Source of the DNA: Nocardioides albidus
GTDB lineage: Bacteria; Actinomycetota; Actinomycetes; Propionibacteriales; Nocardioidaceae
Assembly: GCF_006335005.1 (NCBI RefSeq)
Contig: NZ_VDMP01000026.1
Location: 23,793 to 68,884, forward strand
Length of the DNA stretch: 45,092 nucleotides
Direction: 5' to 3'
The notes below the pieces were generated by a model. The model searched no databases. It worked only from the letters and a program-made list of their open reading frames with translations, and was not told the DNA's origin. Of this stretch, positions 7,975-16,347 are shown piece by piece. The translations under genes and the position numbers were made by a program. Every line of letters starts with the position of its first letter. The first letter of the stretch is position 1.

Positions 7975-8808
7975 CTAGGACGGCGGCCGGATCTCCCAGA
8001 CCACGTGCTCGCCGGCGAGTCCCTTGAGCTCGACGGTGTCCCGCTCGACCAGCGTGAGGGCCACCTCCTCGCCGAGCGCCTCGCGGACCGCGTCGCTGGC
8101 GAGGATCTCCCCGCCGTGCGCGAGGTTCGCGACCCGGGCCGCCATGGCGACGTTGCGCCCGAAGTAGTCGCCGTCGCGGGCGACCACCTGGCCGGTGTGG
8201 ATGCCGATCCGCACCAGGATCGGGCCGTAGCGGCGCAGGGTGACGTCGCGGGGGAGGTCGCGCTGGATGCCCAGCGCCGCGCGGCAGGCGGCCTCGGTGT
8301 CGCGGAAGGCCACCATGAAGCCGTCGCCCGCGGTCTTCACCACCTGCCCGCGGTTCCTCTCGATCTGGGCACGCAGCACGCGGTCGTGGGCGGCCAGCAC
8401 CTTGATCCAGGTCGCGTCGCCCAGCCGGTCGTTGAGCGGCGTCGACTCCTCGATGTCGGAGAAGAACAGCGTGACCGTGCCGTCGGAGGCGGCCATGTTG
8501 AGGATGTCGGCCCGCTCCTCGTCGCTGGCCCAGGACTGGAGGTCCTCGACGGTGCTCTGGATCAGGCCGGTGATGCCGTGGGAGCGGACCTTCGAGGCGG
8601 TGCGGATCACCCGTCGTACGGCGCGCTCGGCCGAGTTGGCCGGCGGCGGGGGACGCAGCGCCGCGTCGAGATCCGACTCGAGCTGAGCGACGTGGGCCCG
8701 GATGTCGGCGAGCTGGCGCTGCAGGCGGTCCCGGTCGCGGGCGAAGCCCAGCACCAGCCCCGCCAGCACGACCGACAGCACGCACAGCACCGCGACGAGG
8801 ATGGTCAC
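7975..8808 (-). CDS. Membrane-anchored class III adenylate/guanylate cyclase, 277 aa
   Basis: One membrane helix (about 2-22) is followed by a coiled coil (about 25-50, DRDRLQRQLADIRAHVAQLE), a linker, and the cyclase homology domain at about 110-235. The two metal Asp residues are seen (FFSDIEEST, Asp118; KTAGDGF, Asp162). Lys158 and Asp214 occupy the purine-selecting positions of adenylate cyclases. The transition-state motif reads RNVAMAARV, so Ala221 stands where most class III enzymes have Asn before AAR (Arg225 is kept). This variant may alter activity. It likely makes cAMP at the membrane as part of signalling. GTG 8808 is set by the -10 box. Confidence 0.85.
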   Translation of the reverse strand: MTILVAVLCVLSVVLAGLVLGFARDRDRLQRQLADIRAHVAQLESDLDAALRPPPPANSAERAVRRVIRTASKVRSHGITGLIQSTVEDLQSWASDEERADILNMAASDGTVTLFFSDIEESTPLNDRLGDATWIKVLAAHDRVLRAQIERNRGQVVKTAGDGFMVAFRDTEAACRAALGIQRDLPRDVTLRRYGPILVRIGIHTGQVVARDGDYFGRNVAMAARVANLAHGGEILASDAVREALGEEVALTLVERDTVELKGLAGEHVVWEIRPPS

Positions 8809-8815
8809 GAGTCGA

Positions 8816-8821
8816 AGACTA
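8816..8821 (-). promoter_or_regulatory. -10 box (TAGTCT) of the cyclase gene, leaderless
   Basis: Minus-strand TANNNT hexamer, 7 nt before GTG 8808. Confidence 0.5.
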
Positions 8822-8849
8822 GGGGCAGGAATCCTCTTGCGGGCCGCAG

Positions 8850-8855
8850 TAGCGT
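8850..8855 (+). promoter_or_regulatory. -10 box (TAGCGT) of the AAA+/OsmC/VWA operon, leaderless
   Basis: TANNNT hexamer exactly 6 nt before GTG 8862, with no Shine-Dalgarno in between. Confidence 0.55.
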
Positions 8856-8861
8856 GAGACG

Positions 8862-10310
8862 GTGACCACTCCGGTTCCCACGACTGCCGCCACGTCCGCT
8901 CCCACCATCAGCACCCTCGGCGAGCTCCGGGCCTCCGGCCACGAGCTCCGGTCCCTGCGTGCGGAGCTCCGCGACAACCTCCTGGCCCGACTCGCCGCGG
9001 GCGAGGACCCCTGGCCGGGCCTGCACGGCTTCGAGGACACCGTGATCCCGCAGCTGGAGCGCGCGATCATCGCCGGCCACGACGTCGTCCTGCTCGGCGA
9101 GCGCGGCCAGGGCAAGACCCGCCTGTTGCGCACCCTGGTCGGCCTCCTCGACGAGTGGACGCCGGTGATCTCGGGCTCCGAGCTCGGCGAGCATCCCTAC
9201 GAGCCGGTCACCGTCGCGTCGAGGGCCGCCGTGGCGTCGTACGGCGACGACCTGCGGATCTCCTGGCGCCACCGCGAGGAGAGGTACGCCGAGAAGCTCG
9301 CCACCCCCGACACCAGCGTCGCCGACCTCATCGGCGACGTCGACCCGATGAAGGTCGCGGAGGGCCGATCCCTGGGCGATCCCGAGACGATCCACTTCGG
9401 ACTCATTCCCCGCTCCCACCGGGGGATCGTGGCGATCAACGAGCTGCCGGACCTGGCCGAGCGGATCCAGGTCGCGATGCTCAACGTGATGGAGGAGCGC
9501 GACATCCAGATCCGCGGCTACGTCCTGCGGCTGCCGCTCGACGTGTTCGTCGTGGCCTCCGCCAACCCGGAGGACTACACCAACCGCGGCCGGATCATCA
9601 CCCCGCTCAAGGACCGCTTCGGCGCCGAGATCCGCACCCACTACCCCCGGGCCCTGGACGCGGAGATCGCCGTGATTCGCCAGGAGGCCGACCTGCTGGC
9701 CGACCGCGTCGACGTCCCCGACTTCCTCGTCGAGATCCTGGCTCGCTTCACCCGCAACCTGCGCGAGTCGAGCGCGGTCGACCAGCGCTCGGGCGTCTCC
9801 GCCCGGTTCGCGATCGCGGGCGCCGAGACCATCGCGGCGGCCGCCCTGCGCCGCGCGACCATCCACGGCGAGGATCGTGCGGTCGCGCGGGTCGTCGACC
9901 TCGAGACCGCGGTCGACGTGCTCGGCGGCAAGATCGAGTTCGAGTCCGGCGAGGAGGGTCGCGAGGCCGAGATCCTCACCCACCTGCTGCGTACGGCGAC
10001 CGCGGAGACGGTGCGCGAGCGCCTGCGCGGACTCGACTTCGCCCTGCTCGTCGAGGCGGTCGAGGAGGGCGCCACGATCACGACCGGCGGCTCCGTCACG
10101 GCGCGCGACGTGCTGGCCGGCCTCCCGGTGCTCGGCGAGTCCGAGCTCTACGACGAGGTCTGCGAGCGGGTCAACGGACCCGGCGGCGGGCGCACCGACG
10201 GCGAACGCGCCGCGGCGATCGAGCTCGCCCTCGAGGGACTGTTCCTGGCCCGCAAGATCGGCAAGGACGTCCAGCTCGGCCAGGCCGGATCCGAGACCGT
10301 CTATGGCTGA
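8862..10310 (+). CDS. AAA+ ATPase of the MoxR/magnesium-chelatase type, 482 aa
   Basis: Walker A is G-E-R-G-Q-G-K-T at 79-86 and Walker B is GIVAINEL at 188-195. The sensor-1 Asn lies in VVASANPEDYTNRGRIITPLKDRFG, a magnesium-chelatase/sigma-54-like arrangement. A C-terminal helical part follows. The product should be an ATP-driven hexamer that works on a VWA-domain partner, encoded two genes downstream. The pairing resembles Rv0958/Rv0959 of M. tuberculosis. No chelatase substrate pathway is visible nearby, so the name magnesium chelatase reflects fold only. It overlaps the OsmC-like gene by 8 bp. Confidence 0.85.
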   Translation: MTTPVPTTAATSAPTISTLGELRASGHELRSLRAELRDNLLARLAAGEDPWPGLHGFEDTVIPQLERAIIAGHDVVLLGERGQGKTRLLRTLVGLLDEWTPVISGSELGEHPYEPVTVASRAAVASYGDDLRISWRHREERYAEKLATPDTSVADLIGDVDPMKVAEGRSLGDPETIHFGLIPRSHRGIVAINELPDLAERIQVAMLNVMEERDIQIRGYVLRLPLDVFVVASANPEDYTNRGRIITPLKDRFGAEIRTHYPRALDAEIAVIRQEADLLADRVDVPDFLVEILARFTRNLRESSAVDQRSGVSARFAIAGAETIAAAALRRATIHGEDRAVARVVDLETAVDVLGGKIEFESGEEGREAEILTHLLRTATAETVRERLRGLDFALLVEAVEEGATITTGGSVTARDVLAGLPVLGESELYDEVCERVNGPGGGRTDGERAAAIELALEGLFLARKIGKDVQLGQAGSETVYG

Positions 10311-10698
10311 TCCGTTCGAGGTCCGCGTGAGCGCCGGCTCCCTCCGGGCGGACGACACCGCCGGCTGGGTGGTGCCGCACGCCTGGACCGAGCGCGGCAT
10401 CGTGGTCGAGGCGCCGGGCACCGGTGCCCACCTCCTCCACGCCGCCGTCGCGGTGTGTGTGCTGAACGACGTCGTCCGCGAGGCGCGGTCCCTCGACCTG
10501 GTCGTGCACGGCGTGGCGGTGACCGCGGAGGGAGGGTTCGACGAGCACTGGACGTCGACCGGCATCTCCTACCGCGTCGCGATCGACTCCGCGGAGGACG
10601 CTGCCGCCGTCTCGGCGCTCATCGAGCGGGTCGACGAGGTCGCCGAGATCCCTCGCGCCGTTCGCGCGGGCGCCGACGTACGACGGGTGGCCGGATGA
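10303..10698 (+). CDS. OsmC-like protein with one of the two catalytic cysteines missing, 131 aa
   Basis: A small alpha/beta protein with the OsmC-type central helix (HLLHAAVAVCVLNDVVREA, Cys52 in the first catalytic position). The second active-site segment, usually H-C-P-V with Cys-Pro, reads AEIPRAVRAGADV, so Ile116-Pro117 stands in place of Cys-Pro. Thiol peroxidase activity is therefore doubtful. It sits between the AAA+ and VWA genes, overlapping both (8 bp and ATGA), so tight co-translation is expected. It may be an adaptor of that complex. Start ATG 10303 is the first in-frame start that does not run deep into the ATPase gene. Confidence 0.65.
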   Translation: MADPFEVRVSAGSLRADDTAGWVVPHAWTERGIVVEAPGTGAHLLHAAVAVCVLNDVVREARSLDLVVHGVAVTAEGGFDEHWTSTGISYRVAIDSAEDAAAVSALIERVDEVAEIPRAVRAGADVRRVAG

Positions 10699-12722
10699 GT
10701 CGCTATCGCAGGTACGACGGGGGCGACCCCCTCGCGCCACCGATCGACATCGCCGAGGCGCTCGACGCGATCGGTGAGGACGTCATGGCCGGCTACAGCC
10801 CGGAGCGGGCGATGCGCGAGTTCCTGCGCCGCGGTGGGCAGGACCAGGCCGGGCTGGACGACCTCGCCCGGCGGGTGGCCGAGCGCCGCCGCGAGCTGCT
10901 CCAGCGGCACAACCTCGACGGCACCCTCGACGAGGTGCGCGAGCTGCTCGACAAGGCGGTGCTCGAGGAGCGCAAGCAGCTGGCCCGCGACGCGATGATG
11001 GACGACGGCGACCGCGCCTTCCGGGAGATGCGGCTGCAGAACCTGCCCGACTCGCCGGCCGCCGCGGTCACCGAGCTCGGCGACTACGACTGGCAGTCGC
11101 GCGAGGCACGCGAGGCCTTCGAGCAGATCAAGGACCTGCTCGGCCGCGAGCTGCTCGACCAGCGCTTCGCCGGCATGAAGCAGGCGCTCGAGAACGCCAC
11201 CGAGGCCGACCGGCAGGCGATCGGCGAGATGCTCGCCGATCTCAACGAGCTGCTGGAGAAGCACGCCCGGGGCGAGGACACCCCCGAGGACTTCGACGAG
11301 TTCATGGCCAAGCACGGCCAGCACTTCCCGGAGAACCCCCGCAACGTCGACGAGCTCGTCGATGCCATGGCGCAGCGCGCCGCCGCCGCTCAGCGGATGC
11401 TCAACTCGATGACGCCGGAGCAGCGCCGCGAGCTGATGGAGCTCTCCGCCCAGGCGTTCGGCTCGCCGGCCCTGATGGACCAGCTCTCCCGCCTCGACCA
11501 GAACCTGATGTCCCTGCGCCCCGGCGAGGACTGGGGCGGCTCCGAGCAGTTCGGCGACGGCGACCCGTCGACGACCGGCCTCGGCCTCGGCGACGGCACC
11601 GGCGTGCTGCAGGACCTCGCCGACCTCGACGCGCTGGCCGATCAGCTCGCGCAGTCGTACGGCGGGGCGAGGCTCGACGACGTCGACCTCGACAAGCTCG
11701 CCCGCCAGCTCGGAACCGAGGCCGCCGTCGACGCCCGCAAGCTCCAGGAGCTCGAGCGGGCGCTGCGCGAGTCCGGCGCGATGGAGCGCGGCTTCGACGG
11801 CGAGCTGCGGCTCACGCCGAAGGCGATGCGCCAGCTCGGCAAGGCGTTGCTGCGCGACGTGGCCCAGAGGATGTCGGGCCGGCAGGGCCAGCGCGACGTA
11901 CGCCAGGCGGGCGCGGCCGGCGACCTGTCCGGCGCCACCCGCCCCTGGGAGTTCGGCGACACCGAGCCGTGGGACCTGCCGCGCACGCTGCTCAACGGCG
12001 TCCTGCGCCGTGCCGGGGACCCCGGAGGCCGACTGCTGGCGATCGACGACATCGAGGTCGCCGAGACCGAGGCCCGCACCCAGGCGGCGGTCTCGCTGTG
12101 CGTCGACACCTCGTTCTCGATGGCGATGGACGGGCGCTGGGTGCCGATGAAGCAGACCGCGCTCGCGCTGCACACGCTCATCGGCTCGCGGTTCCGCGGC
12201 GACAGCCTGGAGCTGATCGGCTTCGGCCGCCACGCCCAGACCATGCGGATCGAGGAGCTCACCGCGCTCGACGCCCGCTGGGCCAAGGGCACCAATCTCC
12301 ACCACGCGCTGCTGCTGGCCAACCGCCACTTCCGCAAGCATCCCAACGCCCAGCCGGTGCTGCTCATCGTCACCGACGGGGAGCCGACCTCCCATCTCGA
12401 GTCGAGCGGCGAGGTCTACTTCGCCTATCCGCCGCACCCGATGACCATCGCGCTCGCCGTGCGCGAGCTCGACAACGCCCGCCGGCTCGGCGCGCAGACG
12501 ACCTTCTTCCGGCTCGGCGAGGATCCCGGCCTGGCCCGGTTCATCGAGTCCATGGCGCGCCGTGTCGACGGGTCGGTCATCGCGCCGGAGTCCGGCGACC
12601 TGGGTGCCGCGGTCGTCGGCTCCTACCTCGGCTCGCGGCGCGGCGGAACGCCCGGCGGGGGCGGCCCGGGGCCGGGGACGTACGGCGACTGGTTCGGCTC
12701 GCGCGGGTTCTGGGTGGGCTGA
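10695..12722 (+). CDS. VWA-domain protein paired with the MoxR-type ATPase, 675 aa
   Basis: The N-terminal two thirds are charged and helical (RRVAERRRELLQRHN, KQALENATEADRQAIGEM, RELMELSAQAFGSPALMDQL). The C-terminal VWA domain, about 462-640, has a full MIDAS: D471-T-S473-F-S475, a threonine in WAKGTNLHHAL, and T-D-G-E-P-T. A Gly/Pro-rich tail ends in SRGFWVG. Proteins of this layout bind metal through the MIDAS and act with AAA+ partners to remodel or activate clients. Length matches Rv0959-like proteins (about 670 aa). It is the last gene of the three-gene operon. The client is unknown. Confidence 0.85.
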   Translation: MSRYRRYDGGDPLAPPIDIAEALDAIGEDVMAGYSPERAMREFLRRGGQDQAGLDDLARRVAERRRELLQRHNLDGTLDEVRELLDKAVLEERKQLARDAMMDDGDRAFREMRLQNLPDSPAAAVTELGDYDWQSREAREAFEQIKDLLGRELLDQRFAGMKQALENATEADRQAIGEMLADLNELLEKHARGEDTPEDFDEFMAKHGQHFPENPRNVDELVDAMAQRAAAAQRMLNSMTPEQRRELMELSAQAFGSPALMDQLSRLDQNLMSLRPGEDWGGSEQFGDGDPSTTGLGLGDGTGVLQDLADLDALADQLAQSYGGARLDDVDLDKLARQLGTEAAVDARKLQELERALRESGAMERGFDGELRLTPKAMRQLGKALLRDVAQRMSGRQGQRDVRQAGAAGDLSGATRPWEFGDTEPWDLPRTLLNGVLRRAGDPGGRLLAIDDIEVAETEARTQAAVSLCVDTSFSMAMDGRWVPMKQTALALHTLIGSRFRGDSLELIGFGRHAQTMRIEELTALDARWAKGTNLHHALLLANRHFRKHPNAQPVLLIVTDGEPTSHLESSGEVYFAYPPHPMTIALAVRELDNARRLGAQTTFFRLGEDPGLARFIESMARRVDGSVIAPESGDLGAAVVGSYLGSRRGGTPGGGGPGPGTYGDWFGSRGFWVG

Positions 12723-12750
12723 CCGGCCCGTTCTGAGCGGGATTCGCCGG
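12723..12750 (+). terminator. Weak hairpin after the VWA gene
   Basis: CCGGC (12723-12727) can pair with GCCGG (12746-12750), with a further CCG/CGG inside. The stem is broken by unpaired bases, so this is only a candidate terminator. Confidence 0.3.
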
Positions 12751-12844
12751 CCTCCTGTGGACAACCGGATCCGCTCGTTTCCCGCCCGAGGCGCTCGGGC
12801 AGCCGACGGTGCATGAACCCACCACTCACCCCGCTGGTCACGTC

Positions 12845-13195
12845 ATGACCGCCACCCTCGATGTCCCGTACGCCGTGCTCAAGGCCGCGCGTGAGCGCTG
12901 GGACGCCGCCGCCGACGAGCTCGAGGGCGCCTGGCGCCGCCTCGCCGGCGTGTCCGTCACCGGGCTGTCCGCGACGGTCGCCGCCGCGGTGACCGGCTTC
13001 GCCGAGCCCTGGGTCGACGAGCTCAAGGCGGCCTCGCAGCTCGCGGCCGGATATGCCGAGGAGCTCTTCCTCTTCAACCGGATGAGCGTGCTCGTCGACG
13101 AGGCGGAGGCCGCGCGGCTGCGCTCCCTCCTGCCGTGGGTCGAGCACGACGCCCCGATCCGGGAGGTCGGCGGCTCGGGGGTGGGGCTGCCATGA
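12845..13195 (+). CDS. Helical WXG100-like small protein ahead of a DUF1023 hydrolase, 116 aa
   Basis: A mostly alpha-helical protein without a signal peptide: VLKAARERWDAAADELEGAWRRLAG, a turn, then FAEPWVDELKAASQLAAGYAEEL. Size and two-helix character resemble ESX/WXG100 substrates, but the middle W-x-G is not clearly present, so the link is tentative. The stop overlaps the start of the DUF1023 gene by ATGA. Start ATG 12845 is preferred; an in-frame GTG at 12809 would add 12 residues. There is no clear ribosome binding site or -10 box at either. Role probably tied to secretion or folding of the next protein (inference). Confidence 0.65.
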   Translation: MTATLDVPYAVLKAARERWDAAADELEGAWRRLAGVSVTGLSATVAAAVTGFAEPWVDELKAASQLAAGYAEELFLFNRMSVLVDEAEAARLRSLLPWVEHDAPIREVGGSGVGLP

Positions 13196-14982
13196 CCCTC
13201 GTCAACGTCCCCGTCCACGTCCCGCCCTGCCCGGTCCTGGAGTCGGAGCCCGCCGCCGCCCAGGACCTGGCCACCGACCTGCGGGCCGCCGCCATCGCCG
13301 TCAAGAACGTCCAGGGCTGGGCCTCCTCGATCGCGGCGCCGGCGTGGCTCGGCGACACCGCCGACGCGCACGACCACGCCGCGACCCGGTTCGCGGCCCG
13401 GCTGGACGGTGCCGAGGCCGCCTTCGACCGGGCGGTCACCGCTGCCGACGCGTTCGGCGAGCGCCTGGTCCGGCTGACGGCGCGGCGCACCCGCCTCATG
13501 ACCCGACAGGCAGAGGTCAACGCGGCGATCGACGTCCTCATCAACGAGGTCGCGGCCGCGACCGACGACAGCCGGCTCGCCGAGTTCCAGCGCCGTTCGG
13601 ACGACCTCGCGGCCCGCGCCGACCGGCTGCGCATCCGGATCGACGGCTGGCTCACCGACGTGACGGACGCCGAGACCGACCTCGTCGCCGCGCTCCGCGG
13701 CGTCGACTCGGTCGCCGAGGGTGCGGACGCCGCGGCCGCCACCGACCGACCGGACACCGGCGAGCTCGCGCGCCGGCTCCGCAGTCTCGGCGGCGATCCG
13801 GTCGCCGTCGGCGCCTGGTGGCGCCGGCTCAGCCGGGCCGAGCAGGAGGCGGTCACCACCGAGCATCCCGAGCTCGTCGGCGCCGCCGGCGGGATCCCGG
13901 TCTCCGATCGCGACGAAGCCAACCGCGGCGAGCTGGCCCACCAGCTCGACCACCTGGGACAGCGCGAGGAGGACGGACAGCTCACCGGGGCGGAGAAGGA
14001 CGTCCTGCGCAATGCGAAGGCCGTCGACGACGGCCTGGACAGGTATGCCGGCCAGCTGGATCCCAGCACCCGCACCCACCTCGCCGAGCTGATCGCCTTC
14101 CACCCCGAGCTGCACTCCGGCGACGGTGGCGTCGCGGTCAGCTTCGGCGATCCCGACACGGCCGACCATGTGTCGGTCAACGTGCCAGGACTGACCACCG
14201 ACACCACCGGTCTGGCCGGCAACCTGGACAAGACCCACGGCCTCCATGAGGCGGCGCTCGCCGAGGGGCGGGGGAGCGTGGCGTCCGTCTACTGGGGCGA
14301 CTACGACGCCCCGAGCGGCAACCCGCTCAACCCGCTCGACCCTCTCGGGCAGCTCGACTTCGACAGCGTCGCGCTCACCGACAAGGCCGAGGCGGGCGGT
14401 GACCGGCTCGGCGGGTTCGTGGACGGGATCCGCGGCTCCGACCAGGGCGCGCCGGCCCATCTCACCGTGATCGGGCACAGCTACGGCTCGACCACCGTCG
14501 GCCACGCGCTCGCCGACGGGCTGCCGGCGGACGACGCGGTGCTGCTCGGCAGTCCCGGAGTCCCCGCGGCGACAGCCGGCCAGCTGACCGACGCGGAGGT
14601 GTGGGTCGGGAGCAAGGACCACGACCCGGTCTCCCTGCTGGGCGACGGCGACCGCGGCGGCCTCGGCACGCTGGGGCACGATCCGGCCGACGCCGCCTTC
14701 GGCGGCACCCGGTTCGCCACCGGCGACGGGGAGCTGCGCGCCGAGGCGCTGCTCGCCAACCACACGTCGTACTTCAAGGGGAGCTCGCTCACCAACATGG
14801 CCCACGTCGTCGCCGGTGAGGACGACGACGTCGACCGGCAACCGGGGCGCGGGGCGGAGGGCGGAGACCATCTCACCCTGCCGGAGCTCCTGGTGGCCTC
14901 CAGCGCGGCGAGCGCAGGGCACGGGCTGGCCGAGGCCGGCGAATGGTTCTGGGACCACAGCCGGCTCGGTGGGATCCTGTGA
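13192..14982 (+). CDS. DUF1023 alpha/beta hydrolase with N-terminal WXG100-like helical region, 596 aa
   Basis: Residues 1-190 are helical and Ala/Arg-rich (QDLATDLRAAAIAVKNVQGW, then RLMTRQAEVNAAIDVLINEV), like the N-terminal half of ESX-linked proteins. Residues about 250-560 form the DUF1023 domain, with the nucleophile elbow V-I-G-H-S430-Y-G and a late NHTSYF that may hold the catalytic His. DUF1023 enzymes are predicted serine hydrolases or esterases, many linked to WXG100 proteins. No signal peptide is visible, so export would need a type VII-like route, which this window does not encode. It lies between the small helical protein and a lipoprotein, in an apparent three-gene operon. Confidence 0.82.
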   Translation: MTLVNVPVHVPPCPVLESEPAAAQDLATDLRAAAIAVKNVQGWASSIAAPAWLGDTADAHDHAATRFAARLDGAEAAFDRAVTAADAFGERLVRLTARRTRLMTRQAEVNAAIDVLINEVAAATDDSRLAEFQRRSDDLAARADRLRIRIDGWLTDVTDAETDLVAALRGVDSVAEGADAAAATDRPDTGELARRLRSLGGDPVAVGAWWRRLSRAEQEAVTTEHPELVGAAGGIPVSDRDEANRGELAHQLDHLGQREEDGQLTGAEKDVLRNAKAVDDGLDRYAGQLDPSTRTHLAELIAFHPELHSGDGGVAVSFGDPDTADHVSVNVPGLTTDTTGLAGNLDKTHGLHEAALAEGRGSVASVYWGDYDAPSGNPLNPLDPLGQLDFDSVALTDKAEAGGDRLGGFVDGIRGSDQGAPAHLTVIGHSYGSTTVGHALADGLPADDAVLLGSPGVPAATAGQLTDAEVWVGSKDHDPVSLLGDGDRGGLGTLGHDPADAAFGGTRFATGDGELRAEALLANHTSYFKGSSLTNMAHVVAGEDDDVDRQPGRGAEGGDHLTLPELLVASSAASAGHGLAEAGEWFWDHSRLGGIL

Positions 14983-14984
14983 CC

Positions 14985-15533
14985 ATGCGCCTTCTCGGGA
15001 ACGCACGCCGTACGCTGCCTGCCCTCATCCTGCTCGTGCTCGCCGGCGGTCTGGCCGCCTGCAGCGACGACCCCGCGACGCAGCCGAAGCGGTCCGGGGC
15101 TGACGACCCCGTCCCGCGTGTCGTCCAGGACGCCGACGCCGCCCTGGACGGCGTCCTCCACCGCATCGCGGACGAGTTGGGGCTCACCTGGGCCACCGGC
15201 AACCGCTTCTACAACCTGTGCGGGGAGAGCTACGCGCCGGGCGGCGTCGTCATGGACACCTTGTTCCGCTTCGACTCGTCGGACGTCCTGACGCTCGAGC
15301 AGGGGATCGAGAAGATCAGGGCCCTCCTCGAGGAGGACGGCTGGACCGTCAAGAAGCCGGTCGCCAACCCGGACTCGGTGATCCTTCGCGCCACCAAGGG
15401 CGTCTTGGATCTACACCTGGAGCTCGCGGGGGGCCTCCTGCAGGGCCATCTGGGGTCCGACTGCATCGAGACGTCGGACGACGTCGCGCGCGAGTGGGCC
15501 GACAAGCCCGACGCCGAGCTCGACTGGTCGTAG
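14985..15533 (+). CDS. Predicted lipoprotein, 182 aa
   Basis: Signal peptide MRLLGNARRTLPALILLVLA, then lipobox L-A-A-C with Cys26. The mature domain has GNRFYNLCGESYAPGG and a second Cys near the end (GSDCIETSDDV), possibly a disulphide pair outside the membrane. It begins 2 bp after the DUF1023 hydrolase stop, so it is probably in that operon and could be a cell-surface partner or protective protein (inference). No family assigned with confidence. Its TAG stop is also the first three bases of the next gene's -10 box. Confidence 0.75.
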   Translation: MRLLGNARRTLPALILLVLAGGLAACSDDPATQPKRSGADDPVPRVVQDADAALDGVLHRIADELGLTWATGNRFYNLCGESYAPGGVVMDTLFRFDSSDVLTLEQGIEKIRALLEEDGWTVKKPVANPDSVILRATKGVLDLHLELAGGLLQGHLGSDCIETSDDVAREWADKPDAELDWS

Positions 15534-15536
15534 AGT
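15531..15536 (+). promoter_or_regulatory. -10 box (TAGAGT) built on the preceding stop codon
   Basis: TAG at 15531-15533 ends the lipoprotein gene, and with AGT forms a TANNNT hexamer 8 nt before GTG 15545. Confidence 0.45.
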
Positions 15537-15544
15537 CCACCCGC

Positions 15545-16324
15545 GTGGGGGACCTGAGCCTGAGCGTCGTCGCCCTGCTCGCGCTCGCGGCGCTCACCGC
15601 CGGGTTCGTGGACGCGGTCGTCGGCGGAGGCGGCCTGATCCAGCTGCCGGCGCTGCTCGTCGGCCTCCCGGGCGCGAGCCCGGTGCAGATCCTCGCGACC
15701 AACAAGATCGCCTCGGTGTGCGGTACGTCGGCCAGCTCGCTCACCTACTACCGCCGGCTCGCCCCGGACCCGCGCACCTTCCTGCCCCTCATGGCGCTCG
15801 CTCTGGCAGGGGCGTTCTCAGGGGCGCTGCTCGCCTCGCAGGTCCCGCGTGAGGCGTTCGAGCCGATCGTGCTCGTGGCCCTGATCCTCGTCGGCGGCTA
15901 CGTGCTCGTGCGCCCCGAGCTGGGGGAGCGGACGGCGCTGCGGTTCGCCGGGCACCGGCACCTCGCGGCCGCGATGGCGGTGGGCTTCGTGATCGGCTGC
16001 TACGACGGCGTGCTCGGCCCCGGGACGGGCAGCTTCTTCGTCTTCGCCCTCGTCGGCCTGATGGGCTACGACTTCCTGCAGGCCTCGGCCAAGGCCAAGC
16101 TGGCCAACTTCGCCACCAACGTCGGTGCCCTCCTGCTCTTCGTGCCCAGCGGCGCGGTGCTGTGGGACATCGGGCTCCTCATGGGCGCCTGCAACCTGGT
16201 CGGGGGCTATCTCGGCGCCCGCACCGCCGTCGCCCGCGGCTCCCGGTTCGTGCGGCTGTTCTTCATCGCCGTGGTGAGCGCGTTCGTGGTCCGCATCGGC
16301 GGAGGTGTCCTCGGTCTGTGGTGA
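15545..16324 (+). CDS. TSUP (TauE/SafE) family sulfite/organosulfur exporter-like permease, 259 aa
   Basis: A polytopic membrane protein with about eight helices in two homologous halves. The first half begins VALLALAALTAGFVDAVVGGGG with IQLPALL, and the second repeats the pattern as AVGFVIGCYDGVLGPGTGSF. These G-rich re-entrant motifs are the TSUP signature. Members move sulfite, sulfoacetate or related anions across the inner membrane, but the substrate cannot be read here. Length is normal for the family. GTG 15545 is set by the -10 box; the gene is probably transcribed alone. Confidence 0.88.
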   Translation: MGDLSLSVVALLALAALTAGFVDAVVGGGGLIQLPALLVGLPGASPVQILATNKIASVCGTSASSLTYYRRLAPDPRTFLPLMALALAGAFSGALLASQVPREAFEPIVLVALILVGGYVLVRPELGERTALRFAGHRHLAAAMAVGFVIGCYDGVLGPGTGSFFVFALVGLMGYDFLQASAKAKLANFATNVGALLLFVPSGAVLWDIGLLMGACNLVGGYLGARTAVARGSRFVRLFFIAVVSAFVVRIGGGVLGLW

Positions 16325-16335
16325 GCCGGAACCTC

Positions 16336-16341
16336 TAACCT
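16336..16341 (+). promoter_or_regulatory. -10 box (TAACCT), leaderless
   Basis: TANNNT hexamer 6 nt before ATG 16348; no Shine-Dalgarno in between. Confidence 0.5.
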
Positions 16342-16347
16342 GGGCCC

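Noticed and set aside
12809..12844. GTG 12809 as start of the WXG100-like gene
   Set aside because: Neither start has a good signal; the extra residues (HEPTTHPAGHV) do not look structured, so ATG 12845 was kept.
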